The notes: generated from the sequence alone by a model not told the origin. DNA of 64,000 nt from Sipunculus nudus (GCA_026874595.1 CM049318.1:50062750-50126749), one strand, 5' to 3'; shown: positions 44,601 to 62,600, counted from the stretch's first letter. Program-made: numbers and translations.

Positions 44601-47600
44601 CCAACAAGCACTGTGACTTACACACCAACAGTCACACCAACGGGCACAGTAACTTACACACCAACTGTAACACCTACGGGCACTATAACATACACACCAA
44701 CAGTCACACCGTCATCTACAAGTACTTCAACATACACACCAACTGTGACACCAACAAGCACTGTGACTTACACACCTACAGTCACATCAACAGGCTCACT
44801 GACATACACACCAACAATCACACCGACAAGCACAGTGACTTTCACACCAACAGTCACACCAACAGGCACTGTGACATACACACCAACAGTCACACCAACA
44901 TCTACAAGTACTTCAACATACACATCAACTGTGACACCAACAGTCACACCAACATCTACAAGTACTTCAATATACACACCAACAGTCACACCAACGGGCA
45001 CAGTGACATACACGCCAACTCTTACACCAACAGGCACAGTAACTTACACACCAACTGTGACACCAACAAGTACTTCGACATATACACCAACAGTGACCCA
45101 AACACTTACAAGTACTACAACATACACACCAACAAGCACACCTACGGGCACAGTAACTTACACACCAACTGTGACACCAACATCTACAAGTACTTCAACA
45201 TACACACCAACTGTGACACCAACAAGCACTGTGACACCAACAAGCACTGTGACTTACACACCAACAGTCGCACCAACAGGCACTGTGACATTCACACCAA
45301 CAGTAACTCCAACATCTACAAGTACTTCAACATACACACCAACTGTGACACCAACAGTCGCAACAACAGGCACTGTGACATACACACCAACAGTCACACC
45401 AACATCTACAAGTACTTCAACATACACACCAACTGTGACACCAACGGGCACAGTGACATACACGCCAACTCTTACACCAACGGGCACAGTAACTTTCACA
45501 CCGACTGTGACACCAACAAGTACTTCGACATATACACCAACAGTGACCCCAACACTTACAAGTACTACAACATACACACCAACAAGCACACCTACGGGCA
45601 CAGTTACATACACACCAACTGTGACACCAACATCTACAAGTACTTCAACATACACACCAACTGTGACACCAACAAGCACTGTGACACCAACGAGCACTGT
45701 GACTTACACACCAACAGTCACACCAACCGGCACAGTAACTTACACACCAACTGTGACACCAACATCTACAAGTACTTCAACATACACACCAACTGTGACA
45801 CCAACAAGCACTGTGACACCAACAAGCACTGTGACTTACACACCAACAGTCACACCAATGGGCACAGTAACTTACACACCAACTGTAACACCAACGGGCA
45901 CTATAACATACACACCAAAAGTCACACCGTCATCTACAAGTACTTCAACATACACACCAACAGTCACACCAACGGGCACAGTTACATACACGCCAACTCT
46001 TACACCAACAGGCACAGTAACTTACACACCAACTGTGACACCAACAAGTACTTCGACATATACACCAACAGTGACCCCAACACTTACAAGTACTACAACA
46101 TACACACCAACAAGCACACCTACGGGCACCGTAACATACACACCAACTGTGACACCAACATCTACAAGTACTTCAACATACACACCAACTGTGACACCAA
46201 CAAGCACTGTGACACCAACAAGCACTGTGACTTACACACCAACAGTCACACCAACGGGCACAGTAACTTACACACCAACTGTGACACCAACATCTACAAG
46301 TACTTCAACATACACACCAACTGTGACACCAACAAGCACTGTGACACCAACAAGCACTGTGACTTACACACCAACAGTCACACCAACGGGCACAGTTACT
46401 TACACACCAACTGTAACACCAACGGGCACTGTAACATACACACCAACTGTGACACCAACAAGCACTCTGACATACACACCTACAGTCACATCAACAGGCT
46501 CACTGACATACACACCAACAATCACACCAACGGGCACAGTGACTTACACACCAACAGTCACACCAACAGGCACTGTGACATACACACCAACAGTGACACC
46601 AACATCTACAAGTACTTCAACATACACACCAACTGTGACACCAACAGTCACAACAACAGGCACTGTGACATACACACCAACAGTCACACCAACATCTACA
46701 AGTACTTCAACATACACATCAACTGTGACACCAACAGTCACAACAAAATCTACAAGTACTTCAACATACACACCAACAGTCACACCAACGGGCACAGTGA
46801 CATACACGCCAACTCTTACACCAACGGGCACAGTAACTTACACACCAACGGTGAACCTAACATCTACAAGTACTTCGACATATACACCAACTGTGACACC
46901 TACAAGCACAGTGACATACACGCCAACTGTAACACCAACAGGCACAGTAACTTACACACCAACTGTAACACTAACAGGTACTTTGACATACACACCAACA
47001 GTAACCCCAACACCTACAAGTACTTCAACATACACACCAACAAGCACACCAACGGGCACAGTAACTTACACACCAACTGTGACACCAACATCTACAAGTA
47101 CTTCAACATACACACCAACTGTAACACCAACAAGCACTGTGACACCAACAAGCACTGTGACTTACACACCAACAGTCACACCAACGGGCACAGTAACTTA
47201 CACACCAACAGTCACACCAAGAGGCACTGTAACTTACACACCAACTGTGACACCAACAAGTACTTCGACATATACACCAACAGTGACCCCAACACTTACA
47301 AGTACTTCAACATACACACAAACAAGCGCACCTACGGGCACAGTAACATACACACCAACTGTGACACCAACATCTACAAGTACTTCAACATACACACCAA
47401 CTGTGACACCAACAAGCACTGTGACACCAACAAGCACTGTGACTTACACACCAACAGTCACACCAACGGGCACAGTAACTTACACACCAACGGTAACACC
47501 AACAGGTACTGTGACATACACACCAACAGTGACCTCAACACTTACAAGTACTTCAACATACACATCAACAAGCACACCTACGGGCACAGTAACATACACA

Positions 47601-50600
47601 CCAACTGTGACACCAACATCTACAAGTACTTCAACATACACACCAACTGTGACACCAACAAGCACTGTGACACCAACAAGCACTGTGACTTACACACCAA
47701 CAGTCACACCAACGGGCACAGTAACTTACACACCAACTATGACAGCAACATCTACAAGTACTTCAACATACACACCAACTGTGACACCAACAAGCACTGT
47801 GACACCAACAAGCACTGTGACTTACACACCAACAGTCACACCAACGGGCACAGTAACTTACACACCAACTGTAACACCAACGGGCACTATAACATACACA
47901 CCAACAGTCACACCGTCATCTACAAGTACTTCAACATACACACCAACTGTGACACCAACAAGCACTGTGACTTACACACCTACAGTCACATCAACAGGCT
48001 CACTGACATACACACCAACAATCACACCAACAGGCACAGTGACTTACACACCAACTGTGACACCAACAGGCACTGTGACATACACACCAACATTCACACC
48101 AACATCTACAAGTACTTCAACATACACATCAACTGTGACACCAACAGTCACACCAACATCTACAAGTACTTCAACATACACACCAACAGTCATACCAACG
48201 GGCACAGTGACATACACGCCAACTCTTACACCAACAGGCACAGTAACTTACACACCAACTGTGACACCAACAAGCACTGTGACTTACACACCAACAGTCA
48301 CATCAACGGGCACAGTAACTTACACACCAACTGTGACACCAACATCTACAAGAACTTCGACATATACACCAACTGTGACACCAACAAGCACAGTGACATA
48401 CACTCCAACAGTCACACTAACCGTCACACCAACAGCTTCCAGCACTGTCACCTATACCTCCACTGCTGTTACACAACCTGCTACAAGTACGTTTTGATTA
48501 ACATTTGTACTTCCTCTTTGAGGAAATATAATGTTGTCCCCTCATTCGTTGTTTCAGATACCGGTCACTCCTTGGATACCATACAACCCACAAAATCCAT
48601 GTCCAGCATTTTCGGAATTTCAATAATATTTTTCTCTGTAGGATTTCGATTTTTACTAACATAAAAAAATAATCTTTGTCAGTGTCATATCTTAAAAGTA
48701 TTTCAATATATTGCAGCCCCATACAGATGTGTGGATATCTACCATTCAGAAGACATCATCACAACAGACTCAGTAGATGTTTCCAGTAATGACGCGGATG
48801 AACTGAATTTGATACCAACTACACCAACATACTGGACATCTGATGCCAGTGATACAAATCCTTTTGTCAAAATAGACTTTGATGGTCTTGCTGATCTGGT
48901 CAGTGTACATCCTTATACAGTAAACGTAGATGCGGTCAGAGTGGTCATCATCCATCCAGACGCCTCAGAAACCATTATGACGTCTGTTTTACCTGATGGA
49001 ACATCACCAGTTGGAGTGAGTGCATTCTTTCAGTTCACTCTTCTGTTTAGAAATTTCGAAATACCAAAGCGTGTAGACGTAGGATCATGTGGATGTCCCC
49101 GCCAGGACACCCGTTTTACTACATTTTCACTCTTCAGCAATATGGGTTTAGTTGTTTGACAAAAACTGTCGCTTATAATTGTGGATCGCAATCTCCCCAT
49201 CGCCCTGTGCCAAAATGGAATATTATCCTTAGAATTAAAAATATATAATGCTGACCCAGATTATCTCTAACACTTAATTGCTTGTTCATTGGGAGTTGTC
49301 CTCCGCAAAATGTAAATAAAAAACCATGTATAACTGTCTTTCATAAATTTACTAACAAATAAACCATCCAATGAACCGTGTAGAGGGACGCATAAATTCT
49401 TCCTGACTGGGGTATCAAAATAAAAATATATAGCTTTTAAACAATTGGTATGTTGAACAAAAGATAAACTATAATACAATCAAATGGACTTTCTCTATGT
49501 TTTTTTTTTTTATTATTTTTCTTTCTTTATTTAAAAACATATACTAAAAAAATAAATAATTAACCTTTTATGAGCAGTGCAAATGTGAGTCAAGAAACCT
49601 GGATGCAGTCTGTAAAAACATCTGCTCCTATCCATTTCCTTTATATATCTAATGTTTCCTGTGAAGGAATGAGTTTACGCAGCAATATACTACCGATTGT
49701 AGAAATAACGACAATTTGATTTCACTCACAAAAGTGGCATTTAAAGTGGCTTTCCAGGATAAGGTGCCGTAAAGAGGAGTATTATGTTAATCTCCTAAAT
49801 CTACATGATTTAACAACAAGAAGCAACACTGGTTTTGTCGTGTCTGTAATTATAAATATTATCAGTACAAAGTTTACATCATATTGCACAGCCACATCCA
49901 GCAAATAGAAAGTACAGGATTAACAGCTGTACAGACCAAATGATACGTTTGTCAATTACCTCTTCAAGTTATACACTTTCTGGCTTCACATATATGGCAT
50001 CAACATGACTTTATCTGCCAGCCTGGAGTCCCCACGCAAGAGATGTCAGAGCATATTACATTCCTTATGTCAACACTTTTGCAACCCTTCTTATAAGACT
50101 GCCGCATACTGGCGATTTTGTTGCGACACAATGCGATGCGACAAGAATCGCTAGGTATCTGCGACTGATCGCCGATCACAATCACAAGTGAATTGCTGGT
50201 GAGCGGGACTTGCGACGCGACTTGCTATTTACATGGCAAGGTTTCTGGCATGTCAGAAAACTTGCGATTCACTTGCGAACCTTTGCGACTGTTGAGTGCA
50301 TCTACTACTGCTTGCGATGCGATTTACGACTGATTATTATCAAATTAGGTATGGGAGATCTGGTCAGGTGACTGGGTTTGCGCCATGTCCCATCTGTGTG
50401 GACACCATCTTGTCAGGTTTATCATTTCTAGACTAAATAACGCAGGAAACTCCGTGATCTCGAGTCTCCGACTGTTCGCCGCCAGTCGCAGAAGATCGCA
50501 AACTTGTCGCTGATTGTCAGTCACAAGCCATCGCAAACGATCACCGACTATCTGCGAAATGTCGCAAATAAAAACCGCAGCTAAACAACTAGTGGGCGGC

Positions 50601-53600
50601 AGGCTTTAGCGCTGAAAATCCTCAGCTTGTATTAGACTGATATTTCATTCTCCTCGGGGTTTTTTTGTACAAACCCATTACTGACATACAAATTTAACCC
50701 ACTCATAATTGAACAATGTTGTGACTTCAACACAAACAGGGCTTAAACTGCTTGAACTAGCGGCAGAGTCAGCTGCATTTTCCCAAAATAACAGTGTTAT
50801 ATGACATTTGTCTCCTTTGTTCCATCACCAGATTTGCCTAAAAAGGAGGTCTAGTTAATTAAACTGTATCCACTGTGTATTTTCCTTCCATCGCTCTTTG
50901 ATAATTATTTATTGAACTGGAAATAAATCCAGCACTTCTTTTCACTTAAAGTGTATTTCCTTTGAGGAAGCAGAGACATATTTTTTTCATCTATCAGAGT
51001 TAATTGTTTTTCTTTTCATCTATCAAATTTAAGATCGCCGATTTTAAATAATAATAGGTTTAGCACCATACATCACAGAAATTAAAAATCTTTCAATGGC
51101 ACTTTGGTGTACAGGACCTGTATCCGACGAACCAGGAGCTGATCATGCCAAATCCAACATTTGCGGATTCTATTCGCCTCGAGTTCATCCCCTCAACATC
51201 AGGCTCAGTATCTGTGCAGTTGGAGATGGATGCTTGTATCTACACAGGTAACATATATTTGAACGTTTAATTCGGTGTCATATAAAATATATATTACCAA
51301 CATAATCCTGGTTCTGGCTCTACGTTCTTTTTCAAAAGTGTACGCCTCTATTTACAACTTCGATCTTTTGCATATCTAACATTAAAAAAGAATATCTTAC
51401 GATCATATTATTATTTATAATACCATTATGTACGCCTCTATTTACAACTTCGATCTTTTGCATATCTAACATTAAAAAAGAATATCTTACGATCATATTA
51501 TTATTTATAATACCGTTACATATTCTTTTCTTAAGATATGAAATATTTCCTTTACTCGATATTTATCACAACATTAAAAAAACAACAAAATAAGATTATA
51601 TACATGGTGTTAATTTTAACACATATATTTCAGTGCCACCTACTCCAACAACTACAGTGACCAGTACAGCAACTGCTACCGTCACACCGACATCAACTGG
51701 AACAGTCACATATACACCAACTATCACACCTACAGGCTCAGTGACATACACGCCAACAGTCACACCAACATCTACAACTACCTCAACATACACACCAACT
51801 GGTACACCAAAAAGCACTGTGACATACACCCCAACGGTCACACCAACAGGCACAGTAACTTACACACCCACTGTGACACCAACATCTACAAGTACTTCAA
51901 CATACACTCCAACTGTGCAAACAACAAGCACTGTGACATACACGCCAACCGTCACACCATCAGTCACTCCAACATCTACAAGTACTTCAACATACACACC
52001 AACAGCCACACCAACAAGCACAGTGACCTACACGCCTACTCTTACACCAACAAGCACAGTAACTTTCACACCAACTGTGACATCAACATCTACAAGTACT
52101 TCGACATATACACCAACTGTGACACCCACAAGCTCACTGACATACACTCCAACAGTTACATCAACAGGAACTGTTACATACACACCAACAGTCACACCAA
52201 CAAGCACAGTAACATACACACCAACAGTCACACCAACATCTACAAGTACTTCAACATACACACCAACTGTTACACCAACAGTCGCAACAACAGGCACTGT
52301 GACATACACACCAACAGTCACACCAACATCTACAAGTACATCAACATACACACCAACTGTGACACCAACAGTCGCAACAACAGGCACTGTGACATACACA
52401 CCAACAGTCACACCAACATCTACAAGTACTTCAACATACACACCAACAGCCACACCAACAAGCACAGTGACCTACACGCCTACTCTTACACCAACAAGCA
52501 CAGTAACTTTCACACCAACTGTGACATCAACATCTACAAGTACTTCGACATATACACCAACTGTGACACCCACAAGCTCACTGACATACACTCCAACAGT
52601 TACATCAACAGGAACTGTTACATACACACCAACAGTCACACCAACAAGCACAGTAACATACACACCAACAGTCACACCAACATCTACAAGTACTTCAACA
52701 TACACACCAACAGTCACACCAACAGTCGCAACAACAGGCACTGTGACATACACACCAACAGTCACACCAACATCTACAAGTACATCAACATACACACCAA
52801 CTGTGACACCAACAGTCGCAACAACAGGCACTGTGACATACACACCAACAGTCACACCAACATCTACAAGTACTTCAACATACACACCAACTGTCACACC
52901 AACGGGCACAGTGACATACACGCCAACTCTTACACCAACGGGCACAGTTACTTACTCACCAACAGTGACACCAACATCTACAAGTACTTCGACATATACA
53001 CCAACTGTGACACCTACAATCACAGTGACATACACACCAACTGTGACACCAACAAGCACTCTGACATACACACCTACAGTCACATCAACAGGCTCACTGA
53101 CATACACACCAACAATCACACCAACGGGCGTAGTGACTTACACACCAACAGTCACACCAACAGTCACTCCAACATCTACAAGTACTTCAACATACACACC
53201 AACAGCCACACCAACAAGCACAGTGACCTACACGCCTACTCTTACACCAACAAGCACAGTAACTTTCACACCAACTGTGACATCAACATCTACAAGTACT
53301 TCGACATATACACCAACTGTGACACCCACAAGCTCACTGACATACACTCCAACAGTTACATCAACAGGAACTGTTACATACACACCAACAGTCACACCAA
53401 CAAGCACAGTAACATACACACCAACAGTCACACCAACATCTACAAGTACTTCAACATACACACCAACTGTGACACCAACAGTCGCAACAACAGGCACTGT
53501 GACATACACACCAACAGTCACACCAACATCTACAAGTACATCAACATACACACCAACTGTGACACCAACAGTCGCAACAACAGGCACTGTGACATACACA

Positions 53601-56600
53601 CCAACAGTCACACCAACATCTACAAGTACTTCAACATACACACCAACTGTCACACCAACGGGCACAGTGACATACACGCCAACTCTTACACCAACGGGCA
53701 CAGTTACTTACTCACCAACAGTGACACCAACATCTACAAGTACTTCGACATATACACCAACTGTGACACCTACAATCACAGTGACATACACACCAACTGT
53801 GACACCAACAAGCACTCTGACATACACACCTACAGTCACATCAACAGGCTCACTGACATACACACCAACAATCACACCAACGGGCGTAGTGACTTACACA
53901 CCAACAGTCACACCAACAGACACTGTGGCATACACACCAACTGTGACACCAACATCTACAAGTACTTCAACATATACACCTACTGTGACACCAACAGTCA
54001 CAACAACAGGAACTGTGACATACACACCAACAGTCACACCAACATCTACAAGTACTTCAACATACACATCAACTGTGACACCAACAGTCACACCAACATC
54101 TACAAGTACTTCAACATACACACCAACAGTCACACCAACGGGCACAGTGACATACACGCCAACTCTTACACCAAAGGGCACAGTAACTTACACACCAACT
54201 GTGACACCAACATCTACAAGTACTTCAACATACACACCAACTGTGACACCAACAAGCACTGTGACTTACACACCTACAGTCACATCAACAGGCTCACTGA
54301 CATACACACCAACAATCACACCGACAGGAACAATGACTTACACACCAACAGTCACACCAACAGGCACTGTGACATACACACCAACAGTCACACCAACATC
54401 TACAAGTACTTTAACATACACACCAACAGTCACACCAACGGGCACAGTGACATACACGCCAACTCTTACACCAACAGGCACAGTAACTTACACACCAACT
54501 GTGACACCAACAAGTTCTTCGACATATACACCAACAGTGACCCCAACACTTACAAGTACTTCAACATACACACCAACAACCACACCTCCGGGCACAGTAA
54601 CATACACACCAACTGTGACACCAACATCTACAAGTACTTCAACATACACACCAACTGTGACACCAACAAGCACTGTGACACCAACAAGCACTGTGACTTA
54701 CACACCAACAGTCACACCAACGGGCACAGTAACTTACACACCAACTGTGACACCAACATCTACAAGTACTTCAACATACACACCAACTGTGACACCAACA
54801 AGCACTGTGACTTACACACCAACAGTCACACCAACGGGCACAGTAACTTACACACCAACTGTAACACCAACAGGTACTGTGACATACACACCAACAGTGA
54901 CCCCACTACTTACAAGTACTTCAACATACACACCAACAAGCACACCAACGGGCACAGTAACATACACACCAACTGTTAAACCAACATCTACAAGTACTGC
55001 AACATACACACCAACTGTGACACCAACAAGCACTGTGACACCAACAAGCACTGTGACTTACACACCAACAGTCACATCAACGGGCACAGTAACTTACACA
55101 CCAACTGTGACAGCAACATCTACAAGTACTTCAACATACACACCAACTGTGACACCAACAAGCACTGTGACTTACACACCTACAGTCACATCAACAGGCT
55201 CACTGACATACTCACCAACAATCACACCAACAAGCACAGTGACTTACACACCAACAGTCACACCAACAGGCACTGTGACATACACATCAACAGTCACACC
55301 AACATCTACAAGTACTTCAACATACACATCAACTGTGACACCAACAGTCACACCAACATCTACAAGTACTTCAACATACACACCAACACTCACGCCAAGT
55401 GGCACAGTGACATACACGCCAAATCTTACACCAACAGGCACAGTAACTTACACACCAACTGTGACACCAACATCTACAAGTACTTCGACATATACAGCAA
55501 CTGTGACACCTACAAGCACTGTGACATACACGCCAACTGTCACACCATCTGGCACAGTAACTTACACACCAACTGCGACACCAACATCTACAAGTACGTT
55601 AACATTCACACCAACTGTGACACCAACATCTACAAGTATTTCGACATATACACCAACTGTGACACCTACAAGCACAGTCACATACACGCCAACTGTAACA
55701 CCAACAGGCACAGTAACTTACACTACAATAGTCACACCAACATCTACAAGTACTTCAACATACACACCAACAGTCACACCAACGGGCTCAGTGACATACA
55801 CGCCAACTCTTACACCAACAGGCACAGTAACTTACACACCAACTGTGACACCAACATCTACAAGTACTTCATCATACACACCAACTGTGACACCAACAAG
55901 CACTGTGACACCAACAAGCACTGTGACTTACACACCAACAGTCACACCAACGGGCACAGTAACTTACCCACCAACTGTGACACCAACATCTACAAGTACT
56001 TCGACATATACACCAACTGTGACACCAACAAGCACTGTGACTTACACACCTACAGTCACATCAACAGGCTCACTGACATACACACCAACAATCACACCAA
56101 CAAGCACAGTGACTTACACACCAACAGTCACACCAACAGGCACTGTGACGTACACACCAACAGTCACACCAACATCTACAAGTACTTCAACATACACATC
56201 AACTGTCACACCAACAGTAACACCAACATCTACAAGTACTTCAACATACACTACAACAGTAACACCAACAGGCACAGTGACATACACGCCAACTCTTACA
56301 CCAACAGGCACAGTAACTTACACACCAACTGTGACACCAACAAGTACTTCGACATATACACCAACTGTAACACCTACAAGCACAGGGACATACACGCCAA
56401 CTGTAACACCAACAGGCACAGTAACTTACACACCAACTGTAACACCAACAGGTACTGTGACATACACACCAACAGTGACCCCAACACTTACAAGTACTTC
56501 ATCATACACACCAACAAGCACACCTACGGGCACAGTAACATACACACCAACTGTGACACCAACATCTACAAGTACTTCAACATACACACCAACTGTGACA

Positions 56601-59600
56601 CCAACAAGCACTGTGACACCAACAAGCACTGTGACTTACACACCAACAGTCACACCAACGGGCACAGTAACTTACACACAAACTGTGACACCAACATCTA
56701 CAAGTACTTCAACATACACACCAACTGTGACACCAACAAGCACTGTGACACCAACAAGCACTGTGACTTACACACCAACAGTCACACCAACGGGCACAGT
56801 AACTTACACACCAACTGTGACACCAACATCTACAAGTACTTCAACATACACACCAACTGTGACACCAACAAGCACTGTGACTTTCATACCTTCAGTCACA
56901 TCAACAGGCTCACTGACATACACACCAACAATCACACCAACAAGCACAGTGACTTACACACCAACAGTCACACCAACAGGCACTGTGACATACATACCAA
57001 CAGTCACACCAACATCTACAAGTACTTCAACATACACATCAACTGTGACACCAAGAGTCACACCAACATCTACAAGTACTTCAACATACACACCAACAGT
57101 CACACCAACGGGCACAGTGACATACACGCCAACTCTTACACAAACAGGCACAGTAACTTACACACCAACTGTGACACCAACATCTTCAAGTACTTCGACA
57201 TATACACCAACTGTGACACCAACAAGCACTGTGACTTACACACCAACAGTCACACCGACGGGCACAGTAACTTACACACCAACTGTGACACCAACATCTA
57301 CAAGTACTTCGACATATACACCAACTGTGACACCAACAAGCACAGTGACATACACTCCAACAGTCACACTAACCGTCACACCAACAGCTTCCAGCACTGT
57401 CACCTATGCCTCCACTGCTGTTACACAACCTGCTACAAGTACGTTTTGATTAACATTTGTACTTCCTCTTTGAGGAAACATAATGTTGTCTCTTCATTTG
57501 TTGTTTCAGATACCGGTCACTCCTTGGATACCATACAACCCACAAAATCCATGTCCAGCATTTTCGGAATTTCAATAATATTTTTCTCTGTAGGATTTCG
57601 ATTTTTAATAATATAAAAAAAAATCTTTGTCAGTGTCATATCTTAAAAGTATTTCAATATATTGCAGCCCCATACAGATGTGTGGATATCTACCATTCAG
57701 AAGACATCATCACAACAGACTCAGTAGATGTTTCCAGTAATGACGCGGATGAACTGAATTTGATACCAACTACACCAACATACTGGACATCTGATGCCAG
57801 TGATACAAATCCTTTTGTCAAAATAGACTTTGATGGTCTTGCTGATCTGGTCAGTGTACATCCTTATACAGTAAACGTAGATGCGGTCAGAGTGGTCATC
57901 ATCCATCCAGACGCCTCAGAAACCATTATGACGTCTGTTTTACCCGATGGAATATCACCAGTTGGAGTGAGTGCATTCTTTCAGTTCACTCTTCTGTTTA
58001 GAAATTTCGAAATACGAAAGCGTGTAGACGTAGGATCATGTGGATGTCCCCGCCAGGACACCCGTTTTACTACATTTTCACTCTTCAGCAATACAAGTTC
58101 AGTTGTTCGACAAAAGCTGTCGCTAATAATTGTGGGTCGCATTCTCCCCATCGCCCTGTGCCAAAATGGAATATTATCCTTAGAATTAAAAATATATAAT
58201 GCTGATCCAGATTATCTCTAACACTTAATTGCTTGTTCATTGGAAGTTGTCCTTCGCAAAATGTAAATAAAAAACCATGTATAACTGTCTTTCATAAATT
58301 TACTAACAAATAAACCATCCAATGAACCTTGTAGAGGGACGCATAAATTCTTCCTGACTGGGGTATCAAAATAAAAATATATAGCTTTTAAACAATTGGT
58401 ATGTTGAACAAAAGATAAACTATAATACAATCAAATGGACTTTCTCTATGTTTCTTTTAATATTTTTCTTTCTTTATTTAAAAAAATATACTAAAAAAAA
58501 TAAATAACCTTTTACGAGCAGTGCACATTATGAGTCAAGAAACCTGGATGCAGTCTGTACAAAACATCTGCTCCTATCCATTTCCTTTATATATCTGATG
58601 TTTCCTGTGAAGGAATGAGTTTACGCAGCAATATACTACCGATTGTAGAAATAACGACAATTTGATTTCACTCGCACAAGTGGCATTTAAAGTGGCTTTC
58701 CAGGATAAGGTGCCGTAAAGAGGAGTATTATGTTAATCTCATAAATCTGCATGATTTCACAACAAGAAGCAACACTGGTTTTGTCGTGCCTGTTATTATA
58801 AATATTATCAGTACAAAATTTACATCATATAGCACAGCCACTACAGCCACATCCAGCAAACAGAAAGTACAGGATTAACAGCTGTACAGACCAAATGATA
58901 CGTTTGACCAGCATCTGTTCGAGTTATACACTATCTGGCTTCAAATATATGGCATCAGCATGAATTTATCTGCCAGCCTTGAGTCCCCAGGCAAAAGATG
59001 TCAGTGCACATTACATTCCTTATGTCAACACTTTTGCAACCCTTCTTATAAGACTGCCGCATACTGGCGATTTTGTTGCGACACAATGCGATGCGACAAG
59101 AATCGCTAGTGATCTGCGACTGATCGCCGATCACAATCACAAGTGAATTGCTAGTGAGCGGGACTTGCGACGCAACTTGCTATTTGCATGGCAAGGTTTC
59201 TGGCATGTCAGAAAACTTGCGATTCACTTGCGAACCTTTGCGACTGTTGAGTGCATCTGCTAATGCTTGCGATGCGATTTACGTCTGATTATTATCAAAT
59301 TAGGTATGGGAGATTTGGTCAGGTGATTGGGTTTGCGCCTTGTCCCACCTGTGTGGACACCATGTTGTCAGGTTTATCATTTCTAAACTAAATAACGCAG
59401 GAAACTCCGTGATCTCGAGTCTCCGACTGTTCGCCGTCAGTCGCAGAAGATCGCAAACTGGTCGCTGATTGTTAGTCACAAGCCATCGCAAACGATCACC
59501 GACTATCTGCGAAATGTCGCAAATAAAAACCGCAGCTAAACAACTAGTGGGCGGCAGGCTTTAGCGCTGAAAATCCTCAGCTTGTATTAGACTGATATTT

Positions 59601-62600
59601 CATTCTCCTCGGTTTTTTTGTACAAATCCATTACTGACATACATATTTAACCCAGTCATAATTGAACAATGTTATGACATCAACACAAACTGGACTTAAA
59701 CTGCTTGAACTAGCGGCAGAGTCAGCTGCATTTTCCCAAAATAACAGTGTTATATGACATTTGTCTCCTTTGTTCCATCACCAGATTTGCCTAAACAGGT
59801 CTAGTAAATTAAACTGTATCCACTGTGTATTTTCCTTCCATCGCCATTGATAATTATTTATTGAACTGGAAATAAATCCAGCACTTCTTTTCACTTAAAG
59901 TGTATTTCCTTTGAGGAAGCAGAGACATATTTTTTTCATCTATCAGAGTAAATTGTTTTTCTTTTCATCTATCAAATTTAAGATCGCCGATTTTAAATAA
60001 TAATAGGTTTAGCACCATACATCACAGAAATTAAAAATCTTTCAATGGCACTTTGGTGTACAGGACCTGTATCCGACGAACCAGGAGCTGATCATGCCAA
60101 ATCCAACATTTGCGGATTCTATTCGCCTCGAGTTCATCCCCTCAACATCAGGCTCAGTATCTGTGCAGTTGGAGATGGATGCTTGTATCTACACAGGTAA
60201 CATATATTTGAAAGTTTAAATCGGTGTCATATAAAATATATATTACCAACATAATCCTGGTTCTGGCTCTACGTTCTTTTTCAAATGTGTACGCCTCTAT
60301 TTACAACTTCGATCTTTTGCATATCTAACATTAAAAAAGAATATCTTACGATCATATTAATATTTATAATACCGTTACATATTCTTTTCTTAAGATATGA
60401 AATATTTCCTTTACTCGATATTTATCACAACATTAAAAAAACAACAAAATAAGATTATATACATGAAGTTAAATTTAACACATATAATATATTTCAGTGA
60501 CACCTACTCCAACAACTACAGTGACCAGTACAGCAACTGCTACCGTCACACCGACATCAACTGGAACAGTCACATATACTCCAACTATCACACCTACAGG
60601 CTCAGTGACATACACGCCAACAGTCACACCAACATCTACAAGTACCTCAACATACACACCAACTGGTACACCAACAAGTACTGTGACATACACCACAACG
60701 GTCACACCAACAGGCACAGTAACTTACACGCCCACTGTGACACCAACAGGAACAGTAACTTACACACTAACTGTGACACCAACATCTACAAGTACTTCAA
60801 CAAACACACCAACAGTCACACCAACCGGCACAGTGACCTACACGCCAACTGTTACACCAACAGGAACAGTAACTTACACACCAACTGTGACACCAACATC
60901 TACAAGTACTTCAACATACACACCAACTGTGCAAACAACAAGCACTGTGACATACACGCCAACCGTCACACCAACAGGCACTGTGACATACTCACCAACA
61001 GTCACACCAACGGGCACAGTGACTTACACACCAACAGTCACACCAACAGGCACTGTGACATACACACCAACAGTAACTCAAACATCTACAAGTACTTCAA
61101 CATACACACCAACTGTGACACCAACAAGCACTCTGACATACACACCTATTGTCACATCAACAGGCTCACTGACATACACACCATCAATCACACCAACGGG
61201 CACAGTGACTTACACACCAACAGTCACACCAACAGGCACTGTGACAAACACACCAACAGTAACTCCAACATCTACAAGTACTTCAACATACACACCAACT
61301 GTGACACCAACAGTCACAACAACAGGCACTGTGACATACACACCAACACTCACACCAACATCTACAAGTACTTTAACATACACACCAACAGTCACACCAA
61401 CGGGCACAGGGACATACTCGCCAACTCTTACACCAACGGGCACAGTATATTACACACCAACTGTGACACCAACATCTACAAGTACTTCGACATATACACC
61501 AACTCTGACACCTACAAGCACAGTGACATACACGCCAACTGTAACTCCAATAGGCACAGTAACTTACACACCAACTGTAACACCAACAGGTACTTTGACA
61601 TACACACCAACAGTAACCCCAACACCTACAAGTACTTCAACATTCACACCAACAAGCACACCAACGGGCACAGTAACTTACACACCAACTGTGACACCAA
61701 CATCTACAAGTACTTTAACATACACACCAAATGTGACACCAACAAGCACTGTGACACCAACAAGCACTGTGACTTACACACCAACAGTCACCCCAACGGG
61801 CACAGTAACTTACACACCAACTGTCACACCAACATCTACAAGTACTTCGACATATACACCAACTGTGACACCAACAAGCACTGTGACTTACACACCAACA
61901 GTCACACCAACGGGCACATTAACTTACACACCAACTGTCCCATCAACATCTACAAGTACTTCGACATATACACCAACTGTGACACCAACAAGCACTGTGA
62001 CTTACACACCTACAGTCACATCAACAGGCTCACTGACATACACACCAACAATCACACCGACAAGCACAGTGACTTACACACCAACAGTCACACGAACATC
62101 TACAAGTACTTCAACATACACACCAACAAGCACACCAACAGGCACTGTGACATACACACCAACAGTCACACCAACATCTACAAGTACTTTAACATACACA
62201 CCAACTGTGACACCAACAAGCACTGTGACTTACACACCAACAGTCACACCAACGGGCACAGTAACTTACACACCAACTGTGACACCAACATCTACAAGTA
62301 CTTCAACATACACACCAAAAGTCACACCAACCGGCACAGTGACATACACGCCAACTGTTACACCAACAGGAACAGTAACTTACACACCAACTGTGACACC
62401 AACAAGCACTGTGACATACACGCCAACCGTCACACCAACAGTCACTGTGACAAACACACCAACAGTCACACCAACATCTACAAGTACTTTAACATACACA
62501 CCAACAGTCACACCAACGGGCACTGTGACATACTCGCCAACTCTTACACCAACGGGCACAGTAACTTACACACCAACTGTGACACCAACATCTACAAGTA

